The notes below the pieces were generated by a model. That model saw nothing but the letters and a program-made list of their open reading frames with translations. It searched no databases and was not told the origin of the DNA. Shown one piece after another: positions 24,670 through 31,839 of a DNA stretch of 39,764 nt. The first letter of the stretch is position 1; each line of letters begins with the position of its first letter. The stretch is from assembly GCA_016869145.1 (NCBI GenBank), contig VGEU01000019.1, forward strand, positions 1-39,764, in the 5' to 3' direction. Source of the stretch: Alphaproteobacteria bacterium (lineage in GTDB: Bacteria; Pseudomonadota; Alphaproteobacteria; MPNO01; VGEU01). A program made the translations under genes and the position numbers.

Positions 24670-25089
24670 TTACGCCGGTTCGAAGCAGAAATAGCTGATG
24701 TCGTCCGACATCCGCTCGAACGCCACCTTGACCGGCATGCCGACCTTCACCTCGTCGGGCTTGACGTTGATCATGTTGCCGATGATGCGCACGCCCTCGT
24801 CGAGCTCGATCAGGCCGATCGCATACGGCACCTTGTCCTCGAAGCCGGCGGTCGGGACGTAGGTGATCGTGTAGGAATAGACCTTGCCGTGCCCGGACAC
24901 CGTGCGCCACTCGAGGTTGCGCTTGCCGGTCTTGACGCTGATCGACCGCGGCCAGAACTGGTAGACCTTGGCGACGGGATCATATTGCAGCGCGAGCTTG
25001 CCCTGCTTGGCCGCGTCCCAGAAGAACTTGGTCGTCTGGGTCGGGGACGGCATCGGCCGCGGACGCCTCGGCCTCTCACCATTGCTCAT
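24670..25089 (-). CDS. DUF35-family OB-fold protein lacking the zinc-ribbon cysteines
   Basis: A 139-residue protein of the DUF35 family, whose members pair with thiolase-fold enzymes. The N-terminal helix (TKFFWDAAKQGKLALQ) and the OB-fold part (EWRTVSGHGKVYSYTITYVP, GLIELDEGVRIIGNM) are typical. Normal members have a rubredoxin-like ribbon of the form LQ-x-C-x2-C...PR-x2-C-x2-C-G between these parts. Here the same frame reads LQYDPVAK...PRSISVKTG, so the four cysteine positions are Asp37, Ala40, Ser51 and Thr54. The fold is kept but zinc cannot be bound there. It begins 23 bases after the thiolase-fold gene, so the two probably form a complex. Confidence 0.88.
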   Translation of the reverse strand: MSNGERPRRPRPMPSPTQTTKFFWDAAKQGKLALQYDPVAKVYQFWPRSISVKTGKRNLEWRTVSGHGKVYSYTITYVPTAGFEDKVPYAIGLIELDEGVRIIGNMINVKPDEVKVGMPVKVAFERMSDDISYFCFEPA

Positions 25090-25112
25090 ATTCGTTCTCC
25101 GAATTCGCGGTT

Positions 25113-26495
25113 CTAGCGGACGAGGACCATGGCGTTGCTCGTCCCCCAGTTTCGACCATAGGGGATGACGCCGATGCCGGTGACGACGGCGTTGTCGGGC
25201 TTGGGCACCTGACGTCCCTCGGCCTCGCCGAACATCTGGCGGACCGCCTCGGTCAGGTTGAGCCCGCCGCCGGCGAGACCGGGCTGGCCGCAGCTGATCT
25301 GGCCGCCGCCGGTGTTGATCGGGAGCCGGCCGGTCGGCGACAGATCGGTGTCGCGCAGGAACTGCGAGCCCTGGCCGCGCTTGCAGAAACCGAACTGCTC
25401 GAGCTTCAGCATCACCGCGATCAGGAAGTCGTCATAGGGATGGAACATCTTGACGTCCTTCGGCTTCATGCCGGCCTGCTTCAACGCCTCCGGACCGACG
25501 ACGGAGAAGCCGGTCTCGGTGATGTCGGGGCAGGCCTCGGCGCCGAGGAAGTTGGTGATCTCGCGATAGGCGATCGGGTAGGCGCGCTTGGTCCAGCCGC
25601 GGCGTCGCGCGTTCGCGGTCGAGGTGACGATCAGCCCGTTGCCGCCGTCGGCCGGCATGACCGAGTCGAGGAGGCGGAGCGGGTAGGAGACCATGCGCGA
25701 GTTGATGTAGGTGTCGATCGAGATCTTTTCCTTGCGGAACGGCTCGTAGGCATTGGGGTTGACGTTGGCGCCGTTGCGCTGCGCCACCGCGAGCGCGCCG
25801 AGGCCGCGATAGTCGAGATTGTACTGCGCGGCATAGCGCGTCATCAGAAAGCCGAACGCGCCGGGCGGGCCCTGGATGCCGACCGGCTCCCAGAACTCGT
25901 TGCGATAGCAGCCGAAGCGCGACAGGTTCTGCGTCGACGTCGCGTCGGCGTGCAGCAGCATGACCGTCTCGCAGAGGCCCGCCTTGATCGCCATCGCCGC
26001 GCGCGCGACGTTGCCGATCGCCGAGGCGCCGCCGATGTCGGTCTTCTGGCACCAGCGCGGCGTGATGCCGAGATAGTCGGAGGCGTAGTTCGACCAGAAC
26101 GGGTTCGGCGCCTCGGACTGCGGCACGGTGAAGGCGATGCCGTCGATGTCCTTGGGCACGAGCCCGGTCCTGGCGAAGAGCTGCTCGGCGACCTCGGCGG
26201 TGATCTCGTAGGCGTTCTTGCCGCTGCGCCGCTCCACCCGCGTCTCGCCATAGGCGACGATGCAGACATCGCGGTCGCGGAGGAAGTTCGTGCGCGGAAG
26301 CGCCTTGCGCGCCGCGCGCGCGGCCGGTTTCTTCGCCGCGCTCTGGGCGGGCTTCTTGGCGGCCCGGGCGGCGGGCTTCTTCGCCCTCACCCTCTTCGCC
26401 GGCTTCTTCGCCGCCGCCTTCCGTGCCGGTCTCGCGGCCGCCCTCTTGGCGGGTTTCGCCGCCTTGCTACGCTTGGTCTTGGCCTTGGCCATCAT
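25113..26495 (-). CDS. Thiolase-superfamily protein (SCP-x/Ltp-like) with histone-H1-like N-terminal tail
   Basis: Thiolase fold from about residue 70 (RDVCIVAYGET) to the C-terminus; 460 residues in all. The start is an ATGATG pair (26495/26492) behind AAGGGGGA, eight bases after the hydratase stop. Residues 1-67 are a low-complexity Lys/Ala/Arg/Pro tail with four AKKPA repeats (29, 38, 46, 54) and no acidic residue before Asp74. Where thiolases carry the nucleophilic Cys, the sequence is GGASAIG (about 155-161), with Ala or Ser instead. The GHP motif near the C-terminus reads GQP within NTGGGQISCGQPG. Such changes are typical of Ltp2-like retro-aldolases that work with DUF35 partners, so C-C cleavage without thiolysis is plausible. 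This is an inference. The downstream DUF35 gene supports it. Confidence 0.88.
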   Translation of the reverse strand: MMAKAKTKRSKAAKPAKRAAARPARKAAAKKPAKRVRAKKPAARAAKKPAQSAAKKPAARAARKALPRTNFLRDRDVCIVAYGETRVERRSGKNAYEITAEVAEQLFARTGLVPKDIDGIAFTVPQSEAPNPFWSNYASDYLGITPRWCQKTDIGGASAIGNVARAAMAIKAGLCETVMLLHADATSTQNLSRFGCYRNEFWEPVGIQGPPGAFGFLMTRYAAQYNLDYRGLGALAVAQRNGANVNPNAYEPFRKEKISIDTYINSRMVSYPLRLLDSVMPADGGNGLIVTSTANARRRGWTKRAYPIAYREITNFLGAEACPDITETGFSVVGPEALKQAGMKPKDVKMFHPYDDFLIAVMLKLEQFGFCKRGQGSQFLRDTDLSPTGRLPINTGGGQISCGQPGLAGGGLNLTEAVRQMFGEAEGRQVPKPDNAVVTGIGVIPYGRNWGTSNAMVLVR

Positions 26496-26503
26496 GTCCC
26501 CCT

Positions 26504-27337
26504 TTATTGTCCCTTGAATTTCGGTTCGCGCTTCTCGGCGAAGGCCTTGAGACCTTCCGCCCGGTCCTCGGAGAATGTCAACAGATACGCGAGGTCGCCT
26601 TCCTGCAGGAAGCCCTGCGCCAGTGTCATGTCGACGCCGCGATCGACCGCCTGCTTGATCATCATGACGGCGAGCGGGCCGTTCTTGCCGATCGCGGCGG
26701 CGATCTCGCGCGCCTTCTCGATCGCCTGTCCCTTGGCGACGACGTGGTTGACGAGGCGGAACTCCTTCGCCTCCTGCGCATTGATGCGCCGCGCGGTCCA
26801 CATCAGCTCCTTGGCGAGCGCCTTGCCGAGGAGCCGCGGCAGGTTCTGGGTGCCGCCGGCGCCGGGGATCAGGCTGTGGCGCGATTCCGGGAGGCCGAAC
26901 TGCGCGGTCTCGCTCGCGACGATGATGTCGCAGAACATCGAGAGCTCGAACCCGCCGCCGAGGCAATAGCCCTCGACCGCGACGATGACCGGCTTCGAGT
27001 AGCCCGAGACATACTTGAAGAGCTGTCGGTTCTTCCGGATGTTGAACCGCGCCCGGTAGTTGTCGTAGCGGTCCTCGGGCCGGTCGGAGAACCCGCCGAG
27101 ATCGGCGCCGGCGCAGAACGCGCGCTCGTTGCCCTGCATGATGATGGCGACGATCTCGCGGTCGAGCTCGACCGAGCCCATCGCCTCGACGATCTCGCCC
27201 GCCATCTGCTCGTTGAGGGCGTTCATCCGGTCCGGGCGGTTGAGCGTGATCTCGAACGTCGAGCCGTGGCGCGCGGTCAGGATGAATTCATAGGTCTTGT
27301 CGGCGGTCTTGGTCTTCTCGGTCGGCTTCTTTGCCAT
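26504..27337 (-). CDS. Enoyl-CoA hydratase/isomerase family protein
   Basis: A 277-residue crotonase-fold protein. It has a Lys-rich N-terminal tail (MAKKPTEKTKTADKTYE) before the core. The oxyanion-hole segments are FCAGADLGGF and VEGYCLGGGFELSMFCD, followed by FGLPESRHSLIPGAGGTQNLPRLLG. The second catalytic Glu of hydratases is expected within this PESRHSLIPGAGGTQ segment, and the Glu of LPES matches it. It therefore probably hydrates a 2-enoyl-CoA, although crotonase members vary widely. It is eight bases upstream of the thiolase-fold gene and 51 bases after the ABC ATPase, linking the importer to the CoA pathway. Confidence 0.92.
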   Translation of the reverse strand: MAKKPTEKTKTADKTYEFILTARHGSTFEITLNRPDRMNALNEQMAGEIVEAMGSVELDREIVAIIMQGNERAFCAGADLGGFSDRPEDRYDNYRARFNIRKNRQLFKYVSGYSKPVIVAVEGYCLGGGFELSMFCDIIVASETAQFGLPESRHSLIPGAGGTQNLPRLLGKALAKELMWTARRINAQEAKEFRLVNHVVAKGQAIEKAREIAAAIGKNGPLAVMMIKQAVDRGVDMTLAQGFLQEGDLAYLLTFSEDRAEGLKAFAEKREPKFKGQ

Positions 27338-27388
27338 GCGTCCCCTCCGTATTACGATCCATGTGCTTGACTCGTTGCGGCGCCACGG

Positions 27389-28189
27389 TCAATGGCGGAG
27401 GCCGTCTGCAACCTCCTCCGCCGGCGCCTCTTCGCCCCCCATCGCCTCGGCGATGCGCCGGTGCCGGTCGCGGAGCCATGCCGGATCGGCGCGATCCTCC
27501 GGCCGCACGCGCACCTCGAGGGCGAGACGCGCCGGGGCGGCGAGCACGATGACGCGGTCGGCCATCTCGAGCGCGTCGTCGATCCTGTGCGTGATCAGGA
27601 CGCATGTCTTCTTGACCCGGCGGACGAGCTCGGTGAAGTCGGACCTAAGCGCCTTCGAGGTGACGTGGTCGAGCTGGCTGAAGCTCTCGTCGAGGAGGAC
27701 GAGCTCGGGGTCGACGGCGAGCGCGCGGGCGAGGCTCACCCGCTGGCGCATCCCGCCCGACAGTTGGTGCGGATATTTCGCGACGTTCTCCGCACCGGTG
27801 ATCTTGACGTTCTCGAGCCAGCGGATCGCCTCGGCGCGCCGCGTCGGGGCGTCGCGCCCCATGATCTGGAGCCCGAGGGCGACGTTCTCCCACGCCGTCC
27901 GCCACGGCAGCAGCCGGTCGGTCTGGAACGAGACCGAGAGCTTGCCCTTGAGCGCCTTGAAGTCGGCATAGGGATCGAGTCCCTCGACCCGCACCGTCCC
28001 CGCGCTCGGCGGCATCACCCCCATGATCATGTGGAGCGCGGTCGATTTGCCGGCCCCGGTGCGCCCGACGATGGCGACGATCTCGCCCTTGGCGACGGCG
28101 AACGAGAGATCGCGCACGGCATAGTGGTCGCCGAACCGCTTGTCGACGCGGTCGAGGACGATCATCGCCGCGCCTCCCGCGGCGGTCAT
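27389..28189 (-). CDS. ABC transporter ATP-binding protein (nitrate/sulfonate/taurine type)
   Basis: A 266-residue ATPase of a TauB/SsuB-like importer. The ATG at 28189 overlaps the permease stop as ATGA. Another ATG at 28165 would give a start at MIVLD. Walker A is GRTGAGKST (42-50), the Q-loop FQTDRLLPW, the signature LSGGMRQRVSLARAL, Walker B LVLLDESFSQLD and the H-loop LITHR. The usual DEPF after Walker B is DESF here, a small departure in an otherwise intact protein. It works with the permease and binding protein directly upstream and is followed by the enoyl-CoA hydratase. Confidence 0.94.
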   Translation of the reverse strand: MTAAGGAAMIVLDRVDKRFGDHYAVRDLSFAVAKGEIVAIVGRTGAGKSTALHMIMGVMPPSAGTVRVEGLDPYADFKALKGKLSVSFQTDRLLPWRTAWENVALGLQIMGRDAPTRRAEAIRWLENVKITGAENVAKYPHQLSGGMRQRVSLARALAVDPELVLLDESFSQLDHVTSKALRSDFTELVRRVKKTCVLITHRIDDALEMADRVIVLAAPARLALEVRVRPEDRADPAWLRDRHRRIAEAMGGEEAPAEEVADGLRH

Positions 28190-29016
28190 CGCACCTCGAC
28201 CTCCGGTCGCCAGCGGAGGAGCGACTTCTCGGCGAGGCTGACGAGCCCCTGCACGGCGAGATTGAGGAAGACGAGGAGGATCGTCCACGCGATGACGCCG
28301 TCCATCGCGAGATTGTTCTGCGCGAGCCCCATGCGCGCGCCCATGCCGGTATTGACCGAGACAAGCTCGGCGAAGGCGGTCATGCGCGTCGCGTAGCCGA
28401 TGATCGACTTGGTCGTCATCAGGATATAGGGGACGACGTGCGGCAGGATCAGATGGCGGAACACCTCGATCCGCGTCGGGCGGAAGGTCTCCACCATCTC
28501 GACCAGATCCCGGGACAAAGCGCGGATGCCGTCATACACGTTGAGCGCATAGAACGGGATCAGGATCATCGCCAGGATGAAGAAGACCCGCGTCTCGGGA
28601 TCCTTGAACCAGAACACCGAGAACAGCATCCAGGACAAGGCCGGGATGCCGGTGTCGATCACGACGATCGACATCAGATAAGGCTGGATCGGGCGGATCA
28701 TCGCCATCAGCGCGCCGATCAGGCTGCCGACGACGAGGGCGAAGCCGACCGACACGACCAGGCGGGTGATGGTGTAGAGGATGTGGCGCCAGTCCTCCTG
28801 GAGGACGGTGCCCGTCGTCTCCAGGCTGGTCGCCGGCGGCGGCATGATGTAGGGCGGCGCCACCATGCTCCAGAACTGCATGCCGGCGATCAGCGCCGCG
28901 ATCACCCAGAGATTGGCGATCAGATCGCGCCGGAAGCCGCCGCGGCGTTCCGCCTCGCCCGGCGTGCGCACGCGCGGGGCGCCCTCCCCCGACCGGTCCG
29001 TGCCCGATCGCGCCAT
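28186..29016 (-). CDS. ABC transporter permease (TauC/SsuC type)
   Basis: A 276-residue inner-membrane permease with about six membrane helices. The N-terminal 30 residues are hydrophilic and basic, followed by the first helix at LWVIAALIAGMQFW. The cytoplasmic coupling loop that docks on the ATPase reads EMVETFRPTRIEVFRHLILPHVVPYI, containing the EAA-type segment of binding-protein-dependent importers. Start and stop both overlap neighbours: the ATG at 29016 shares one base with the binding-protein stop, and its stop overlaps the ATPase start. The three genes are therefore translated as a unit. Confidence 0.94.
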   Translation of the reverse strand: MARSGTDRSGEGAPRVRTPGEAERRGGFRRDLIANLWVIAALIAGMQFWSMVAPPYIMPPPATSLETTGTVLQEDWRHILYTITRLVVSVGFALVVGSLIGALMAMIRPIQPYLMSIVVIDTGIPALSWMLFSVFWFKDPETRVFFILAMILIPFYALNVYDGIRALSRDLVEMVETFRPTRIEVFRHLILPHVVPYILMTTKSIIGYATRMTAFAELVSVNTGMGARMGLAQNNLAMDGVIAWTILLVFLNLAVQGLVSLAEKSLLRWRPEVEVR

Positions 29017-30005
29017 CAGGCGAAGAAGCCGTCGTCGAGCTTCTTCTCGAACGTGCCCGCCTTGGTGAGGAGATTGGCCGCGAAGAGCACCTCCTCGCGG
29101 TTCTTGTCGATCGCCATCGCCCGGCTGTCGAAGCGCATGCGGCCGGAGGAGAGCGCCATGCGCATCACCGCCGCCTCGATCTTGAGCTCCTCCGCGCGCT
29201 TGATGAAATCGGCCTCGTTGGCGTGCACCCACGCGAACATGTCGGCATAGGACTTGACGACGCGCTCGACCGTGCCCTTGGGCTGCTTGGCGATCCAGTC
29301 GGCGCGCATGAAGATGCCGAAGAAAGGCATGTCGCGATTGGTGTGGCGCTTGTAGTACTCGCCGATGGTGAGGAACACCTTCGAGCCCGGCACGCGATGG
29401 AGCCCGACCGAGAGGCTGTGCTCCCAGGAGAGCGCCGCATCGGCCCGCTCGCCGGCGACGAGCGTGACGGTCGCCGGCGGGTTGGGCACGCTCTGGACCT
29501 GGACGTCCTTCTCGAACTCGATGCCCTCGAACTCCTTGGCCCAGGTCTTGGTCATCGCGTAGGTGCCCGACGCCTGCATCGCGGCGAGCGTCTTGCCCTT
29601 GAGCTCGGCCATCGTGTTGGGGCCGTTGGCGCGCGCGAAGAGGCCGGCCATCTGCCCGGTCGAGACGATGCCGACGAGGCGGACGGGCACGCCCTTCTCG
29701 TACATGCGCACGAACGCGTCCCAGGCGCCGATGCCGACCTCGAGCGTTCCCTTGGTCACATCGGCGTAATAGTTCGCGAGCGCAGCGTAGGAATTGAACA
29801 CCGAGAACTTGATGCCGTTGCGCTCGCCGAAGCCGCGCTCGGTGAGGAGGTTGTTGGCGATCTCGGTCCAGCCGCCGGCGAGCGTGCCGGTGACGATCGG
29901 GATCGTCGTCTGGGCCCGCACGATGGCGGGTGCGCCGATCGCGGCGGCCGCACCGGCGGCAGCGGTGCGCGTGATGAATGTGCGGCGAGTGATGAGGCCG
30001 GCCAT
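29016..30005 (-). CDS. ABC transporter substrate-binding protein (NMT1/SsuA-like) with Tat leader
   Basis: A 329-residue periplasmic receptor. The N-terminus carries a twin-arginine leader, TRRTFITR followed by an Ala-rich hydrophobic stretch ending VRAQ, so it is probably exported folded by Tat. The mature part has the class features of SsuA/NMT1-like receptors, including GTLAGGWTEIANNLL, KGTLEVGIGAWDAFVR and LKGKTLAAMQASGTYAM. It begins the ABC importer and probably a nine-gene catabolic operon. The ligand is unknown, but the downstream acyl-CoA ligase and UbiD-type decarboxylase suggest an organic acid. Confidence 0.92.
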   Translation of the reverse strand: MAGLITRRTFITRTAAAGAAAAIGAPAIVRAQTTIPIVTGTLAGGWTEIANNLLTERGFGERNGIKFSVFNSYAALANYYADVTKGTLEVGIGAWDAFVRMYEKGVPVRLVGIVSTGQMAGLFARANGPNTMAELKGKTLAAMQASGTYAMTKTWAKEFEGIEFEKDVQVQSVPNPPATVTLVAGERADAALSWEHSLSVGLHRVPGSKVFLTIGEYYKRHTNRDMPFFGIFMRADWIAKQPKGTVERVVKSYADMFAWVHANEADFIKRAEELKIEAAVMRMALSSGRMRFDSRAMAIDKNREEVLFAANLLTKAGTFEKKLDDGFFA

Positions 30006-30099
30006 CGAGCGTACTCCCTGCGAGCGCCGGGGCCGCTTCTTGTTGATGCGGCGGTCCCTCGGCGAGGCCGGCGCGACGCAACCGGCACGTGTCGACAGA

Positions 30100-30127
30100 A
30101 GTATCAGAACGCCGTCGGCGCCGGCAA
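30100..30127 (-). promoter_or_regulatory. Candidate promoter for the ABC importer/CoA operon
   Basis: On the minus strand TTGCCG (30127-30122) and GATACT (30105-30100) are separated by 16 bases, each matching four of six sigma-70 consensus bases. Transcription would start near 30093, giving a leader of about 90 bases before the binding-protein ATG at 30005. Consensus match only. Confidence 0.35.
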
Positions 30128-30211
30128 GGGGCGTCGCCCGCGACCGCGTGCACCGCGACGGCGTGGCGCAGCACCGCGCGTGCCGTGCATGGGGCCATTG
30201 TTTCTGCGAAG

Positions 30212-30240
30212 TGGACCGGCCCGGAGGTGCAAGCTATATG
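30212..30240 (+). promoter_or_regulatory. Candidate promoter for the aldehyde dehydrogenase gene
   Basis: TGGACC (30212-30217), a 17-base spacer and TATATG (30235-30240) match four of six consensus bases each. The start codon at 30300 lies about 55 bases beyond the predicted start point. The 294-base divergent gap holds no supported gene. Confidence 0.4.
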
Positions 30241-30299
30241 TCTGGCTTTCCCCTCCCGGTTGCGCGACCGGCGCTCATCAGCCAAGGGACCTGGACGAC

Positions 30300-31820
30300 A
30301 TGGAGACCTACAAGCTCTACATCGGCGGCAAGATGGTCGATGCGGAAGCCGCCAAGATCTATCCGACGATCAACCCCTATAACGGCGAGACCATCGCCAT
30401 GATCCCGCAAGGCTCGGCGGGCGATGCGCACCTCGCCATCGCCGCCGCGCGCGCCGCCTTCGACAAGGGTCCGTGGCCGCGCATGTCGGGCGCCGAGCGG
30501 TCGGAGTGGATCGCCAAGGTCGCCAACCGCATCAAGGAGCGGCAGAAGGATCTCGCCCGCCTCGAATCGATGGATTCCGGCGGCACGATCGCCAAGACCG
30601 GCGCCGACGCCTTCCTCGCCCAGCGCCAGATGGCCTTCTTCGCCGAGCAGGCGAAGAAGTACAACGGCGAGGCGAAGGAGATCGAGGGCCTCCAGCGCGC
30701 CGGGCGCGCCTTCAACTACACGATCCGCGAGCCGATCGGCGTCTGCGCCCAGATCATCCCGTGGAACTTCCCGCTCCTGATGGCGGTGTGGAAGCTCGGG
30801 CCCGCGCTCGCGACCGGCAATTGCCTGATCCTCAAGCCGGCGACCGACACGCCTGTCTCGGCGCTCGAGCTCGCCAAGATCTTCCACGAGGTCGGCTTCC
30901 CCGAGGGTGTCGTCAACGTCATCACCGGCCCGGGCAGCGTCATGGGCAAGGCGATGACCGAGAGCCCGCTCGTCGACAAGGTCGCCTTCACCGGCTCGAC
31001 CGAGGTCGGCCGCGAGATCATGCATAAGGCCGCCGGCACGCTCAAGAAGGTGACGCTCGAGTGCGGCGGCAAGTCGCCCAACATCGTGCTCCACGACGCC
31101 AACTGGGACATCGCGGTCGACGGCTCGCTGTTCGCCTCGTTCTATCACCAGGGCCAGGTCTGCGAGTCCGGCACGCGCCTCCTCCTGCCGCGCGACCAGC
31201 ACGACAAATTCGTCGCCGAGATGGTGGCGAAACTTGACGAGCTCAAGCTCGGCGATCCGCTCGATCCCGAGACCAAGGTCGGCCCCGTCATCTCGGAGCG
31301 CCAGATGCGCGCCGTCCTCGACTATGTCGAGATCGGCAAGAAGGAAGGCGCGAAGCTCGCCTGCGGCGGCTATCGCGTCACCGACGGCGCGCTCGGCAAG
31401 GGCTATTTCATCAAGCCCGCGATCTTCACCGACGTGACCAACAGGATGCGGATCGCGCAGGAGGAGATCTTCGGGCCGGTGCTCGCCGTCCTCAAATACG
31501 GGAGCGAAGACGAGGCCGTCGACATCGCCAACGATTCGATCTTCGGTCTCGGCGGCGGGGTGTGGAGCCAGGACGTCGACCGCGCCAAGCGGATCGCGCA
31601 ACGGATGCGCACCGGCACGGTCTGGATCAACGAGTGGCACATACTGTCCGAGCGCGCGCCGTTCGGCGGCTACAAGCAGTCGGGCATCGGGCGCGAGTTC
31701 GGCGACGACGGCATCAACGAGTACACCGAGTTGAAGACGCTCTACGTCGACGACGCCAAGACGCGCGACAACAAGCCCTGGTACGACATGCTGGTGCCGC
31801 GCGCGAAGGCCTCGTCCTGA
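30300..31820 (+). CDS. Aldehyde dehydrogenase (NAD(P)-dependent, ALDH superfamily)
   Basis: Oxidises an aldehyde to a carboxylic acid. The protein is 506 residues. The ATG at 30300 is preceded by AAGGGA. The nucleotide-binding segment includes IIPWNFPLLMAVWKLGPALA, the TGSTEVG turn and the general base Glu254 (LECGGKSPN). The catalytic Cys is at 288 in HQGQVCESGTR. The C-terminal APFGGYKQSGIGRE motif is intact. Overall it resembles betaine or other broad-specificity medium-chain ALDHs, but the substrate is not defined. A Gfo/Idh/MocA oxidoreductase follows after 19 bases. Confidence 0.95.
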   Translation: METYKLYIGGKMVDAEAAKIYPTINPYNGETIAMIPQGSAGDAHLAIAAARAAFDKGPWPRMSGAERSEWIAKVANRIKERQKDLARLESMDSGGTIAKTGADAFLAQRQMAFFAEQAKKYNGEAKEIEGLQRAGRAFNYTIREPIGVCAQIIPWNFPLLMAVWKLGPALATGNCLILKPATDTPVSALELAKIFHEVGFPEGVVNVITGPGSVMGKAMTESPLVDKVAFTGSTEVGREIMHKAAGTLKKVTLECGGKSPNIVLHDANWDIAVDGSLFASFYHQGQVCESGTRLLLPRDQHDKFVAEMVAKLDELKLGDPLDPETKVGPVISERQMRAVLDYVEIGKKEGAKLACGGYRVTDGALGKGYFIKPAIFTDVTNRMRIAQEEIFGPVLAVLKYGSEDEAVDIANDSIFGLGGGVWSQDVDRAKRIAQRMRTGTVWINEWHILSERAPFGGYKQSGIGREFGDDGINEYTELKTLYVDDAKTRDNKPWYDMLVPRAKASS

Positions 31821-31839
31821 CCGGGGGAGGCCGCCCGCC

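Noticed and set aside
22483-25116. Very long plus-strand open frame (877 codons) opposite the acyl-CoA ligase and DUF35 genes
   Set aside because: Long antisense frames are common at this GC content. The minus strand carries full-length enzyme motifs, and the plus frame has no recognisable domain or ribosome site.
29017-30285. Upstream extension of the ABC permease frame over the binding-protein gene
   Set aside because: The binding protein in the other frame has a Tat leader and family motifs. The permease proper begins at 29016 with a one-base stop-start overlap.
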